A stretch of 64,000 bases of DNA, taken from the NCBI RefSeq assembly GCF_018320785.1, contig NC_054885.1, positions 7,514,921-7,578,920 on the forward strand, written 5' to 3'. How positions within the stretch are numbered: position 1 is the stretch's first letter; every line of letters starts with the position of its first letter. Source of the stretch: Cheilinus undulatus. Lineage: Eukaryota; Chordata; Actinopteri; Labriformes; Labridae. The translations under genes and the position numbers were made by a program. Shown piece by piece: positions 1 to 12,228 of the stretch. The notes under the pieces were generated by a model, which worked only from the letters and a program-made list of their open reading frames with translations, ran no database searches and was not told the DNA's origin.

Positions 1-978
1 TTTTGCATTTTTACATGCATTTTCACCTTGAACATCTCCAGTGCATACCTAGTGTTTCCCACAGACTAATGCTATTCTCAGACAGAAAGGGTGGCGGAGG
101 GGGTCATCCCCACAGTTTCATTTCACTAGTTCATTTTTTGTGTGTTTCGGCTCTTTTGAAAATATTCATCAGCAGGACTTTTAAGACGCTCAGACATCAT
201 TCTGCTTTTGAAATGTTTCTACAAATATTCCATAATCATATCTGGTGGGCTGCATCTAAAATAGATTATTACTGATAAGACAGCATCATTCTTCAGTACA
301 GGATGAAAAATGTGAAAATGATGGCTTAATTATGCTCCTTAAAAAGTGCATTCATGTGTGAGTGGAAACTTCTCTTATGCACTGATTGAAATGGAGAAGA
401 AAAATAGTTGGCAAATATACTTGGGTGGCAGTAAACACACCTGGGTGGCCCATCCAAGTATTGTTTAATGTACCCCAAAAAAATATAGAATTTAAATTTA
501 ATTAGAATTTAAAAAGTAAAAATGAATCATTTATCAAAGATAAAAGGAAATTAGATTTTCTTTATTTTTATTATTAGATAATTCAAATAAAATATGTATT
601 CATAAACTGACTGATATCTCAAAAGTTCAAAAGATAAATCTTAACACAGCATGGAGATATTTATAATGAGTTTGTATTTTTAAATGACATCACTTTTTCC
701 TACCTAAAAAAGAAATAATATAAAAAGAAAACACTACAGATATCCAGTCATATTTTTCACTAAAAGAGAAAGAGTGTTGTCTAAAATGTACAAATAATAC
801 ATTTGCAACATGTGGAACTGGACCTGTGCAATTAAGACAGCGTGCAGGAGTTCAGCTGCTATTACACATTGTTGCATCCCTACAATGCAGGATTTTATTT
901 TTTCTGAAATCCAGTGTGGCAACATTTACTAATTCATTTTAGCTGATACCCTTTCTAGATACTGATATTTATATGTAG

Positions 979-2030
979 TAGGGATGGGAAATTAATTGCA
1001 AATTAGATTAAATCGCAATATGGCCTGCTGCAATTTTTAAATCGCAGTTTGCAGTTTAAAACTTTTTTGCAGCAAAGATGTTATGCATTACATATGCAAT
1101 CATTCCAGTGCCATAGTTTTAGAATATTTTTTAAAAATCCTCTTTTTTTCATCTATGTATGTTTTTCTTATTAAATATGACAATTATCTAAAAATATATG
1201 ATTCCCTTTAATACTACAGTTCATATCCAATTTGCAAAATGAGTCAAAATCATCAAAATAATCTTTTTTTTTTTTTTCAAAATTGTTCAGCCCTAGTTTA
1301 ATCTAATATTGTGTTGGTGATAGTATAGAAGGAATTAATGCTTGCTTTTGTTGGAAAATGCATGAGATGAGGAAGTTAAGAAATAATCTCAGATTAAATT
1401 GCAACTGCAATATTGAGTAAAAACAAACAAACAAACAAAACAATTAGATAATTTTCCCAAATCATTCAGCCCTAATATGTAGTTCAGACCTAATACTTCA
1501 GTCCTCAAAACTAGGGCTGAATGATTTAGGAAAATAATCTAATCGCAAATTCTTTCCCCAATATTGCAATTTAATATACAACTTTTTTTAAGTTCCTCAT
1601 CTTATGTATTTCCCAGCAAAGAAAGAATAATTAAGTCTATATAATAACCAACACAATAAAAAATATAAAATAATATAAAATATAGAATAGATTAAACTAG
1701 GGCTGAAAAGGTTTTTTTTTTAATCTGATGTGATTATTTTTACTCATTGCAATTCAATATGAATTGTTGTATTGAATTGAATGATCATTTATGTCTTTCT
1801 CATGTTTAATAAGACAAACATGACCAAAAAACAAGAAAAGTAGGATTTTTTTGCAAATTTTTTCTAGCAAAAAAATATACTCTTGAATGTTTGCATGTGT
1901 AGAGCATAACATCTCTGCCTCAGAAAGCATATTAAACAGGTATTTTGGAATATAACTTATTTTTATTTGAAAATTGCAGCAGGACATATTAGATGTACTC
2001 TAAATTTCGATCAATTGCCCAGCCCTTCTA
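979..2030. mobile_element. cluster of hAT-like MITE fragments
   Basis: Several outward-facing ends of the type TAGGGCTGAAT... are visible: 979 (TAGGGATGGGAAATT), 1295 (end ...CAGCCCTA), 1474 (end ...CAGCCCTA), 1512 (TAGGGCTGAATGATT) and 1695 (TAGGGCTGAAAAGG). The interiors are rich in AATCGCAATT-type sequence. Such ends are typical of short non-autonomous hAT-like elements in fish. Boundaries and the number of copies are uncertain, and no clean target duplications were found. Confidence 0.45.
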
Positions 2031-2622
2031 AAGGAATGATGGTTAATAAATAGAAAGACTTCAGCTGATGTAGTTCTTTTGGTCCAGCCTCAAACTCCAC
2101 AAACTATATGTCATACAGCCAATATTTACAGCTGATATAGGCTGATTTTTATAGACAAAATATTAGATGTAAATAACCAAATAAGCTGATATCATGTAGA
2201 TAACATTGCGCATCCCTAACCCTTTTCTTTATATGTTATGTTCAGCTGGATATCAGTTAAATAATCAGCTTTGTTTCTAAGGGCACAGCTCTAAATCCTG
2301 ATGATAAAAGCTAGACATGATCCAATACTAGGTCTCTAAAAAAAGCAAGAATAACTTCAGACCAAAAGTTACAGAAAGAGACAGCAGAATCTACATTGCA
2401 AGAAACATTGCCAACTTTTACAAGATGGTGTGCAGAAGTTTAAATGAAGTTTCTGGCAATTAAAAACTTTGCTAGACTCCACACTGTAGTCATAAAAACA
2501 TCAGCTGATCTCTGGTAGATTTTATGGTAACACATAAGTCATGTGCAGTTTTATTTGCTTGGTACTCAAGGTAAGGTGGTCTAAACTTATGATACTTCAA
2601 GAGTGGTATTAAACGATCACTG

Positions 2623-2641
2623 ATATATATATATATATATA
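2623..2641. repeat. (AT)n microsatellite
   Basis: Uninterrupted AT dinucleotide run followed by an A tract. Confidence 0.9.
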
Positions 2642-3276
2642 AAAAAAAAGATTTAATGTCATACTATAACCAACCTCTCTTCCACATGTTCCCAACATGA
2701 TTGTGCAATTTTAGACAGTGTAAGGAAGATTTTCTGGGATTGTTGGTCATTAAAAATAAGAATGTTCTACAATCAGAACTTCTATTTTTGTAGCTGGTGC
2801 AACCAAACGTGTCAATATAATCTGATTTGTTCATCAACCATATAAAAGACTGAAGTATGATTTAAGTTTTATGACTCAGACCATCAGTCACCTGTCAGTG
2901 AGCTCTCATTAAACTCGCTCTGTCATAAACCTTTAAATCACCTACAACTATCAGAACATAATATACCGTATTCAGTCTCTATAGACTGAATGCTGAATGA
3001 TTTTTTTCCGGGTTTATTCAATAAAAACAGTGTATTACGTTATCCTGTTAGCTCTGTGTTGTTAATGGAGACTGAGCGGGGCTGAGACGAGTCAAACGGG
3101 GACACGGTGACCGATAAACAGCAGCACTGAGCGGACTGATTTTTGCCATTTACCCGTTTTAAATTACTCTCAGGATGCCGTGACTGAGCTATATGATTGA
3201 GTATATCTAATAAAACGTATATGCATGCCAACAGGGAAGGTAAACGCTCTGTGAAGATTAATAAACATTTTCTTAC

Positions 3277-3312
3277 CCGCAGCCTAGTGACAGTCAAACA
3301 GTAGGACGCCAT
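3277..3312 (-). CDS. aco2: Mitochondrial aconitate hydratase, first coding exon (partial gene)
   Basis: Twelve codons, MASYCLTVTRLR, followed directly by a consensus donor (CTGCGG|GTAAGA). Human ACO2 exon 1 encodes, from memory, MAPYSLLVTRLQ, which is the same length and pattern, and its exon also ends after codon 12 in phase 0. The peptide is the start of the mitochondrial targeting sequence of the 4Fe-4S TCA-cycle enzyme that converts citrate to isocitrate. The ATG lies in a CpG-containing, low-repeat segment, and a perfect CRE is 36 bases upstream. The gene runs leftward off the window, divergent from tob2 about 4 kb away; in mammals ACO2 is also close to TOB2. The frame stays open to about 3040 beyond the donor, but that part is intron. 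With only 12 residues, identity rests on synteny plus the junction. Confidence 0.8.
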
Positions 3313-3347
3313 TTTGTTCACTGACAAAGATGATTGTCGCTAGAATG

Positions 3348-3355
3348 TGACGTCA
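3348..3355. promoter_or_regulatory. CRE/ATF palindrome upstream of aco2
   Basis: Perfect TGACGTCA, 36 bases upstream of the aco2 ATG, in the short CpG-containing promoter segment (about 3000-3360). This is the consensus site of CREB/ATF bZIP factors. Use in this promoter is inferred. Confidence 0.55.
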
Positions 3356-3724
3356 TTCTGACTAACCTTTAGTTATTTTTCCATTAAGTCCTTACTTTAT
3401 CAGCTTTATAACAAAAAACCGTGTTATTAACTCATCAAACAAATTAAATGCTGCTCGCTACTATCATTTTTTAACAATGTAAATAATTTCAATTCACTCA
3501 GAATTTTATCTGACTAAATTAATTCAAACAACTTCAATCTGTTAGCCTATTAGCATCAGTAGCTAATTGGGATTTTTCAATAAAATGGCAACAAAAAGAA
3601 AACAAAATATGTAAGGCACAAGATAGATATAAGTAAAAGATCATTCAAATTTCATTTTAAACCTTTATTTATTCTCAAAAAGAGGACTGGCTCAGATCCA
3701 GTGCTGTTTAGAGACACATTAAAA

Positions 3725-3850
3725 CAACTAGAGGTGAATGACTATTGTACTCAAGTAAAAGTACAGTTACTCTAGTTTAAATTTACTTAAGTGAAAGTAA
3801 AGAGTATTTAATTAAACAGATCTCCAAATAGGTTGTTCAGTTAAAGTCAC
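3725..3850. mobile_element. hAT-like fragment with TACTCAAGTAAAAGTAC motif
   Basis: Begins AGAGGTGAATGA and carries TACTCAAGTAAAAGTACAGT and ACTTAAGTGAAAGTA, the stuttering sequence found at the ends of a common fish non-autonomous DNA transposon. A second related fragment lies at 4285-4455. Class is a guess from memory. Confidence 0.35.
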
Positions 3851-4284
3851 ACCTCTATGATAAAGGAAAATACACAGCAAAATCAACAGTGTTAATGAAA
3901 CTCATATAGAGTTAAATTTAACATGCTAAAAGTTTCTTCATTTGGCCACACTACTTAAAGTTAAACTACATTTTTGGAATAAATATTTCACAGTACCACA
4001 GAGCTGCAGTAATTCTTGAAAATCTGTGACAAGGAGGGTCTTCTCAAGCAAGAACGAGGCAGAGTCCACCTAATAGCAATGCAATGTAAACTGATGAAGA
4101 ACATGCAAAGTTTTTTAAGTGTCTACAGCCATGGGAGGGAACTCTAACTCAGTGGATAACTTCACTCATGGTGCAAATGTGTCTCACATAAAAACAACAA
4201 TAATAATTCACTAGACACATGACCAAAAGGACTCCAGCAGTCATTCTGGGATGTGATGTGGACTAGTTTTACTGTCTAGTCAAC

Positions 4285-4455
4285 AGAGGTGGAAAAATTA
4301 CAAGAGTATTCTGGTTAAGTAAAAGTTAGTCTGGTTAAGACTTGCTTAAGTAGGAGTAAAAATTACTGATTTTAAAATTTAGTATACAAAATTACACAAA
4401 AAAAACCCTCAATTACAGTAATTTGAGTACATTAATTAGTTACTTTTAAGCCCTG
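4285..4455. mobile_element. hAT-like fragment related to 3725-3850
   Basis: Starts AGAGGTGGAAAAATTAC, then TTAAGTAAAAGTTAGTCT and GCTTAAGTAGGAGTAAAA, ending with GTAATTTGAGTACATTAATT. Same motif set as 3725-3850. Boundaries are approximate. Confidence 0.35.
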
Positions 4456-4499
4456 ATAACAATCAGTAGGACAGCACAAAGCACAACAAAACGTCAACT

Positions 4500-4680
4500 C
4501 AGTACAGGGCTTTCCTAGGGAATATTGGGCTCTGAGACTCCATTTTGAAGTTATCTTATGCACAGTGAGAAACTTATTTACAGTCTAGATAATCATTTTT
4601 ATCATTGAAGCATTTGATGCACACCCTTGCCCATGCCTTCAGACCCCACTGGTGCATGAGGCCCCAGGCAATTTTGTCTT
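4500..4680 (+). repeat. dispersed repeat, copy 1 of 3
   Basis: Shares a diverged block with 9185-9390 and 25770-25965: a CCATTTTGA-like segment, CTTATTTACA, a GATGCA...CCCATGCC segment and GGTGCATGAGGCCCCAG. Three copies in one window suggest an old interspersed element. The family is not recognised. Confidence 0.4.
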
Positions 4681-4861
4681 ATAAAGCCACATGGATGCAG
4701 ACATCATTCACTGCAGATCCCTTCTGTAATGTTGCAGCTGTTTTCTGCAAAATAACCACAACTGTCCTCTAATAAAGAAACTAAAAGTTGTTAGGATTGC
4801 TGTTGTCTGGCATATTTGCACTTACATTTATTTAAACATAGATTAAATAAAGGCACATTTA

Positions 4862-6410
4862 AACACAAACTCAAATTCCAAAAGGTTGGGACATTATGTT
4901 AAACGGGATTAAACACTCTATAAACATCTGGGGACTGAAGACTCTGATTGTTGAAGTATTAAAAGTGGAATTGATTCTTTCTTGTTGTACATCTTGAGTT
5001 TTGCAACAGTGAAGACTTCTGTTATGTTTCCCTCTTCATAATGTACCATACATTGTCAATGGGAGACGAGTCTGAACTGTAGAATAGTTTGACAAGTCTA
5101 GTACCTTCACCCTTACTGTGAAGCCATGCTGTTGTAACTCGTGCAGAATGTTGCTTGGCATCATCTCGCTGAAATAAACAGGAAAGTTCCTGGAAAAGAC
5201 ATCACCCTGATTGCTCCAAAAACTTCATGCATATCTCAGCATTATTGTTGACTTCACAGATGTGCAAGCGACCAATGGGGACTAATACACCCACACCGCC
5301 ACAAATGCTGGCTTTTGACCTTTTTGTTGAAAACAATCTGCATAATCCTTTTCCTCTTTGGCCAAGAGGACTCAATGTCCATTAATCCCCAAAACAATTT
5401 GAAATGTGGACTCGTCAGACCATGGCACACTTTTCCATTTTAGGTCAGTCCATCTCAGATGAACTTAAGTCCAGAGAAATCAGCAACACTTCTGGGTGTT
5501 GATATACGGCTTTGGCCTTGCATGACAGAGTCTTTACTTAGACCTGTAAAGGCAGCGACCATTGCATTGCAGCTGCATGCTCAGGAGCATTGTTCTCAAA
5601 CTGTTTTTTATCCACAAAAGTGGATATAGCGGCGATTTGTTCTTTTCAATTAACAAACAATTTCAAAACTCAAAAAAATCAAAGCGACCACTGTGGCCCG
5701 GGGATAGTAGATCTTACGCAGGATCAAAAATGTCAATGTCCATGCAAAAATTATAACTTTTGAGGCGTTTATTCACAAAAGCTTCTCACAAACAATTAGC
5801 GTTCTCCGCCTTCCTGACTCATGCCTTCCTGGTAAAAAAACCATTCACCTTCCCCGGTGCACGCCCATCCTATCCTACCTGCCCATAATATAGACGTCAC
5901 CTTGTGCAAAACTACCAAATATATCAAAACAAAAGCCCCAATCAATAATTAATTACTCTATACGATAACATTAGCTGTATCAAAATTAATCCTTAAATTC
6001 TCCCCAAAAAAATAATGAATAAATGTAAAATTATCAAACAAAAGGAATGATGTGAATAGCTACAACAGTGGAGAACCTCGTATCACTGTTGATTATGAAT
6101 GACTGAGCCTTTTAGGAGTGCTCCTTTTATACAGAATCATGGTAATATCTCCTGTTCCCAATTAACTGACTTACTTTCTGAGTATTCCTCAACTTCCCCA
6201 GTCTACCCTTGCTCTTGTCCCAACTTTTTTGTAGGCATCAAATCCTGGATGTCTGTATATAAAAAAAGCAGAAATATTTATCAGTTCAAACACACCATAT
6301 GTTGTCTTTCTTCTGTATTCAGCTGAATATAGGTTGACAAGGATTGGCAAATCACTGTTTTTTACACTTAATTTTCTATGTCCCGACATTTTTGGAATGG
6401 GGTTTTGTAG
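4862..6410 (-). mobile_element. Tc1/mariner-type element, non-coding relic
   Basis: The ends are inverted: ATTCCAAAAGGTTGGGACAT at the left and, read from the right edge, CTACAAAACCCCATTCCAAA followed by GTCGGGACAT. Between them are minus-strand remnants of a Tc1-like transposase region (for example the stretch around 5360-5450 typical of the catalytic domain) and the fish element signature TTTTAGGAGTGCTCCTTTTATAC. Multiple frameshifts and stops; no intact transposase. Related copies in this window are at 56218-56805 and 57795-58860. A second insertion at 5624-6066 interrupts it. Confidence 0.7.
5624..6066. mobile_element. unclassified 443-bp insertion inside the Tc1-type element
   Basis: Flanked on both sides by AGTGG (5619-5623 and 6067-6071). 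Compared with the remembered consensus of the host element, the flanks join as CACAAAG-TGG-GAACCTCG, so these bases are extra and look like an insertion with a 5-bp target duplication. If boundaries are shifted the ends can be read as TG...CA, as for a solo LTR. No coding sequence is present. Class unresolved. Confidence 0.5.
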
Positions 6411-7338
6411 ACAGGTGTTAAACTGCTTTTAAAAATGTCACAAGTTCAGTCTTCACAGCTTACTTCAGGCAAATATGTGCAACATGTTCAAATGAATGAC
6501 TGTGAAATATTTATACTTTAAATAGAAGGAAAGAAACAAAGAAAGATAGGAATAAAAAAACAAGTCATGCATCTGTTAAATATACACAGAACTATTTTGT
6601 GCCTAATATATGATAACATTTTTATTTCCATTTATATGTAAGCATACAGTATATAAATCAAGGCTTCCCTGTTTGTTCATACAGATAATGTCCAATGAAA
6701 CAGATAAACACAAAATATTTTAAATGGTGATGATTACAAGTCTATAAGCATATAGAATAATAGTTCACACAATGCTGACGCTCAAGTCATTTATACTTTA
6801 TGTAATTATCATTTTTGTCTCATTTAGAGCTCAGAACATCATTTCCCACAATCCCCTGGTAAAGTCAGGTTCTCGTAGCTGCGAATGGACGCTTCAGTCC
6901 AATAACCTGCAGGTCCTCCCCCCTCTCAGCCAATCAGGACTCTGTTGCTATCACCGTTTATATTTTTAGCAGCACTGTGCAGCAAAGTACACATATCCCT
7001 CCGCAAATTGAACTAGAGCTTGATAGGTAAGGTGGGTTATATTAAAACTATAAAAGGTAAAAGAAAAATGATGTTGTGGCGCAGTTATTTTCTGCTACCA
7101 CCATGGCTTGATGTGTTCTCAGTGAGAGAAAAGGCTACTGATACGATTATTTATATTCTTTTAATCATTAAGTGGTTTATATTAAAGTTAAGGTTGTCCT
7201 TTTATTGGATTATTTATTTACAAGCTGGTAAACACCTTTATGTATTTCTTTATGTTGAGAAGTTAATTAATCAGCAGTTATTAGAGGATGAAGAAAGTAG
7301 TCCCAACCGTTAGGGGCGTGTGGGCGAGTCACAGAGTG

Positions 7339-7346
7339 TATAAATA
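7339..7346 (+). promoter_or_regulatory. tob2: TATA box of tob2
   Basis: TATAAATA in a GC-richer segment, about 240 bases before a consensus splice donor at 7588. Position predicts transcription start near 7370. No competing TATA element lies between it and the donor. Confidence 0.6.
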
Positions 7347-7369
7347 CGCCGGGTTGTCAAACAGTAAAG

Positions 7370-7587
7370 TTTGTGTGGATCCTCCATGAGAGTCAGCTGG
7401 AAGAGAAAGAGAGGCTGTTTATTCATTTGGAGACCATGACAGCGGATTAAATCCGTTTAAAATCGAAGTTTAGATATTTATCAGTAATCAGCAGAAACAC
7501 CGAGTCGATTTAACGAGAAATAACGGGATAAAACGGGAATTTAAAGCGAACGACGGAGTCGAGCTAGCTGTGCATCAATAAGGAAAG
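7370..7587 (+). other. tob2: tob2 non-coding first exon (predicted)
   Basis: CpG-containing segment downstream of the TATA box, ending at a strong donor (AGGAAAG|GTGAGT). The matching acceptor is TTTTCTTCCCAG at 13330, just before the coding exon. TOB genes of other vertebrates also have an untranslated first exon and a single coding exon. The 5' end is an estimate. Confidence 0.65.
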
Positions 7588-9184
7588 GTGAGTGGTATAA
7601 TGTAAGCAGATTAGCAGACGCTATTTTTATACCTGAATGTGAAAATGTATTTTTATTTCATGTGGATTTGTTTATGTGAACAGCATGTTTCTGTGTTGGG
7701 GTTTGTCTCCATTAAAACGCGCCAATTGTTATGAATGACTGACGGAAAACACTCCATAAATAAATGCTAATCTTCTCTTTCGTCCTTTTTATGTTTGATA
7801 AATCGACCCTCCGTCCGCCTGTGTAGCTGTCACCTTTATTCCCAGCCATCTTTAATGTTATGGAGGATGTTAATGCTGAGGAGGGGCTCTCCTCCCCCTC
7901 ACACCGAGCACACAGTTGGTCCAAAGCTGCTCAGCTTTTCATTTAAATCAACATTCATAGTCTCCTTTAGATAAGCCATAGTCCTCTCTGCTCCAGCTCC
8001 CTCTCACTGAAACACAGCATTAATGTGCAGGTAGACCCTGCTGCTGCTCATTATCTCAGCCTGTCAGCTCACATGCAAACCTGCAGGACATTTCCACACC
8101 ATCGCCATCCTCTCTCCTATTCCCCTCCTTTATTTGATCTAGTGCTTCCCTTGTGCATGTAAAAGACTTAAAAATTTCTTAAAGGAGCATTCAGCTGTCA
8201 CAAAGCAATTCTAAAAATGCCCTTTTAGATTCATTTTAATTGATCCTATCTTTCACTCACAATCATAAATCCTGATATTCCTGAAGGGGCTTTTGTATTC
8301 ATGTGTCTTTTTGTGCTTTTTTTTGTCAGATTACAGTGCATGTGCCTCACAGCAGATAAACTCAGGCATGCAGTGGACTCTGCAGCTTTGCACGCTGTGC
8401 AGCTCTCATAATGAGACCATGTAAACAAAAATAGCTGCTGCTCAGAGCTGCAGCATCAGGCCTGTGAAATAAAGCCGGCGAGCTAGGTAAGGAACCTGCA
8501 GCTGACGAATAGAAACCCATCAAAAGTATTTATTACACTAAAGATTTTAGGGACATTTCAAGGTTTAGGTGATGATCATATCCTTTATTCCACTCTAAAA
8601 GCATCAAATCTGCTCATCATGCACGCTGATCTGTGTTATGTCATTGGATGACATTGAATGTATCTTACTTTTCTATAATAAGAGCCTTAAAATGCAGCAG
8701 AGGCTGTGTGCAGCGTGAGTGCACCCTGTGGTGCTGGTGCTGTGCAGCTGATGGACTGTTCTCTTCTCCTCAGACATCTTTTTTCTATATTATCTCATGT
8801 TTTTACTTTAGAGGAATTTATCCACAAATTATGCATAATAATTCTTATTTACAGGGCGCCCTGGGCAAAGACCTAAAAGAGCCCCTTCTTTGTTTTTGCA
8901 AGAGCAATAGTAGCTTGTGAAAAGGAATATTTTGAAGCATTTCTCTTCAAAGTAATGCCATATGACTGACTGCAGGACATAAATGTGAGCTAGCATTTCT
9001 TGCTCATAAGTTCTTTTATGAGTAATATAACTTGAAGTCAGAGTAGTAAACATGTCTCAAGGCAAGGTGCAACTCTTCTTCTGTGTAAATCATCATGTCA
9101 ATCACATTTTTATGGCTTTGATATTTCTATACAGGCATATTGCCTTGATATGAAGACACAGTACAGCATTTTAGGGGGTTTGAA

Positions 9185-9390
9185 CCTCATATGCGTCCAT
9201 GGATTCTTCCCCAGGTCAATTTTATGAATATCAAACTCCATTTTGATGCTGCTCCGTTCACTCTGGGCACCTTATTTACATTCTAAATACTTGTCCCAAT
9301 AATTGAAGTCATTTTTGATGCATATGACTTGCACCTATTTTGCCTTGAGGCCTCTTGGTGCATGAAAGCCCATGCCATATCCCACCTTAG
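9185..9390 (+). repeat. dispersed repeat, copy 2 of 3
   Basis: Contains CTCCATTTTGATG, CTTATTTACATTCTAAATAC, TTTTTGATGCATATGACTTG and TTGGTGCATGAAAGCCCATGCC, matching the order seen at 4500-4680 and 25770-25965. Confidence 0.4.
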
Positions 9391-11573
9391 CCTAATGGTA
9401 AAACCGCCTGTGCCTATTTATATCCATTCTGACCACCCCCACCTTCTCCTTCAATGTCACCTTCTTCACGTGAGAAGGGTTGATGTAAACGTGGCGTGGA
9501 GCGCTCCGTCCTGCAGGCGTGTTTAAGTCTGTGCACGTTTATCTGCGAGAACATCAGAATTGTGTTTAATCGAGGCGTCTTTCTAATCTGAGCTGCTGAA
9601 TCCCATCTGCCTGAGAAGTCAATGTGACTGAATTGTTTGTGTGCCTGAGTATGAGGGGGAAGGGAAGGGGGTGGTCACGTGCACTGCATGATGGGAAATG
9701 GTGTTCTGTGGCGCCAGCTTACTGTCCTTCCATTTTACACCAGTTTCTCTGTGATTCTTGTTTTTATAACTGTATTTTCTGTATGCAAAGGTGAGATCGG
9801 CGTGTTTCTGCCTGCAGAGCAGACTGTGAGTGTTTCAGCTGTGAGCAGGAGCGGCTCCATGGGATCACATTCAGATTATAAAGGATTTATGAAGGCCACA
9901 GCATCTGTTACATCCATCAGAACATCCTGCAGACCATAAACCCAAAATATAGAACATGGAGCTGAATAAGAACAAGTCTTCTCAACTATTTATGAACCAA
10001 ACAGTGTGAGCCTGTAGATCTGGTGAAATGTGACGCTTTCCCTTCATCCATCAGCAGTGTTTACACATCAAACAAATGTACGGCATTTTTTCTCTTCTAA
10101 ACTGCATGTGATTTTATGACTTAGGCCTTTGTGGTAGGCCTTTTGTGCCCTTTTAAATATCTGAGAATAATTAAGAATAAAAAAGGAAGTAAAATCTCCT
10201 ATTTGGATTCATTTTTACTGTCACAGTTCAGAATAGAAGGGATATAATAGGTTAGTATGAGACTAAAAGTGCCTTCTTTATGTTGTTTCAAGCACTAACC
10301 CTACTGCGCTCTAACCTGCCGATGTTTTTACATCAGAGCTGTGACCTTTAAGGGAGATGCTAAAATAAATCAGACAGTTTTGCTTAAATAATACTTTGCT
10401 AAATGATTAAGTAAGTTTTAATTTGGATTATGATTAAAGCTCCCCACAATCATGGCATCAAGAAACCTGAGATCAACAACCTGTGGACATAGCCAGCACC
10501 TTTTGCGCTTCCTGTTTCAGAGCGTTTTTCACCAGCGTTTGTTGCGGGGTTATGAAAGTCCACCTCCACTTTCCTCTCTAGGATCCATAACTCTGTTTTC
10601 ATATCTCTGTGTGGTTAATATTTCCTTTATTTAAAAGAAAACATCACCAAGAAATTATAAAAATAACGAAAAAGACTCTGGAGATTGTGCATTCAAAAGA
10701 CGACTCAGATCCATCTCTCTTTTCCGCCATTGTTGTTGACAAAGCTGGTGCCATAGCGCCCTCCCCCATCTTGATTGTGATTGGTTGGTAATAATCCTCT
10801 ACAACATGGCCTAAAAATAAAAATGCGTTTTATTTCACCAAACCCAGTTTAAGGGCTTACATTTTCGAACTTCTTGGTTGGTTTTTATACTTTCATTCGA
10901 CCAAGATCCTTTATAAACAACTTTATATTGGCCTGATATCAAAATTTAAATTTTAAATTTTATATTTAAAACCTTTTTTTTTTTTTTGGCTGTGAATGTC
11001 AGATGTTTTAAGTACACAAGTTGTTTCTTTCTTCATCCATATGCATTAAAATGTCTTTAAAAGACTGAAGTTTTAGGTCTAAAATACATGTTTGAGTATT
11101 GATATCGATATCAGTATCGTCTAAAAGTAACCTGTGAGTATCGGCATATCATTTATCGGCAAAATATCAAATATCATGAAGCCGTAGAAAAAAACATGTT
11201 AAACTCAATGTGAAGATGCAGGCTTTTTGTATTGAAGTGGCGCTGAGAGCGTCTCTGCTGTCCCTCATTTAAACATCAACTCCTGCTGCCTGTTTAATTC
11301 ACCAGTCAGCAAAAATAACTATAAGTGTCTCTGTTATCTCGTTAAAATGTTTATATAAAGGTTGGTGTCTGTTTCAGACAGAGAGCAGAAGAGAGAAAAG
11401 ACGATGCCTTATGGTCGTAAAGGTCTTACCAACAGACTTTTTTTAAAATTTCACTTCACATCGGTTAAATATTTCTGTCTATGTGCTCTTAAATGACACA
11501 GCATAGGTCAAAACAGGTGATCCTGTTAATAATGATCTGAAGATTATTTGGTGGGCTATATGATAATATAGAT

Positions 11574-12228
11574 CAGGGATCATCAACTGGCGGCCCGGGG
11601 GCAGAATCAACCCCGTCACAGCTTCCCATACAGCCCCCAGAGGATTTTTTTTTTAAATAAAAAAATGTGCAGAGGAAAAATATGTTGTGGTATTTAGGGT
11701 ATGTTAATTAAAAAAAAAAAACCACAATAGGCTTTAAATGTTGCCTTGAAGTTTGATCCATTTTACAGAAATCCACCCATCAGTCATTATTAGAGAATAT
11801 GATACACGATAAAGAAATACTCATGAATTCGTTCTTGATTAGAGTGGCTGTTTTCCACTTTAGGCACTTTGCGGGTTCAATTTTTTGCTGTCAGAGAACC
11901 ACATCAATAGACTCGTTTCCTGACCAATTTCCCCACCAATCACAACACAGCATTTTAGTATCAAACCCAGTGAAGGACACGAGCCCTAGATTTATATAAC
12001 CAAAATACCGCAATCGCCCCCTAGCGGTAGCTGCAGTTTAGGCGACTGGGACTGATCTCACTGCCAAAGGCAAAACATTGTTTACATTTTTCAATAAAAA
12101 ATTAATTAAACAATTATATGTTAATTTTGGAAACATATTTGGTTAAATTTAGTTCTTGGGCAGTCTGGCCCCTTCAGCGTCTTCCAAGTAAAAGCAGGCC
12201 CTCATACAGATGTGGTCGATGACCCATG
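11574..12228. mobile_element. hAT-like non-autonomous element
   Basis: Left end CAGGGATCATCAACTGGCGG is nearly the same as the ends of the element at 39723-40318. The right end read inwards is CATGGGTCATCGACCACATC. Flanking octamers ATATAGAT and CTATAAAC agree at 5 of 8 positions, so the target duplication is weak. No transposase reading frame. Confidence 0.55.

Larger units (their letters stand above)
1..3276 (-). other. aco2: aco2 intron 1 (partial), with hAT-like fragments
   Basis: Everything left of the aco2 exon 1 donor is read as intron 1, running off the window. No second aco2 exon could be found here; exon 2 of the family would encode a sizeable conserved stretch of aconitase, and none of the minus-strand ORFs in this stretch resembles it. 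The sequence is AT-rich, with short transposon fragments around 979-2220 and an (AT)n run at 2623-2641. The short ORFs look random. Confidence 0.6.
3356..7300. other. aco2-tob2 intergenic spacer
   Basis: Spacer between the divergent aco2 and tob2 promoters. It holds hAT-like fragments (3725-3850, 4285-4455), a dispersed repeat copy (4500-4680) and a Tc1-type element (4862-6410) with an insertion. About 6480-7300 looks single-copy with nothing recognisable. In mammals PHF5A lies in this interval; I looked for its start and found no trace. Confidence 0.6.

Noticed and set aside
3040-3276. Continuation of the aco2 minus-strand ORF past 3277
   Set aside because: A strong GTAAGA donor ends the exon after 12 codons and the downstream residues do not resemble aconitase.
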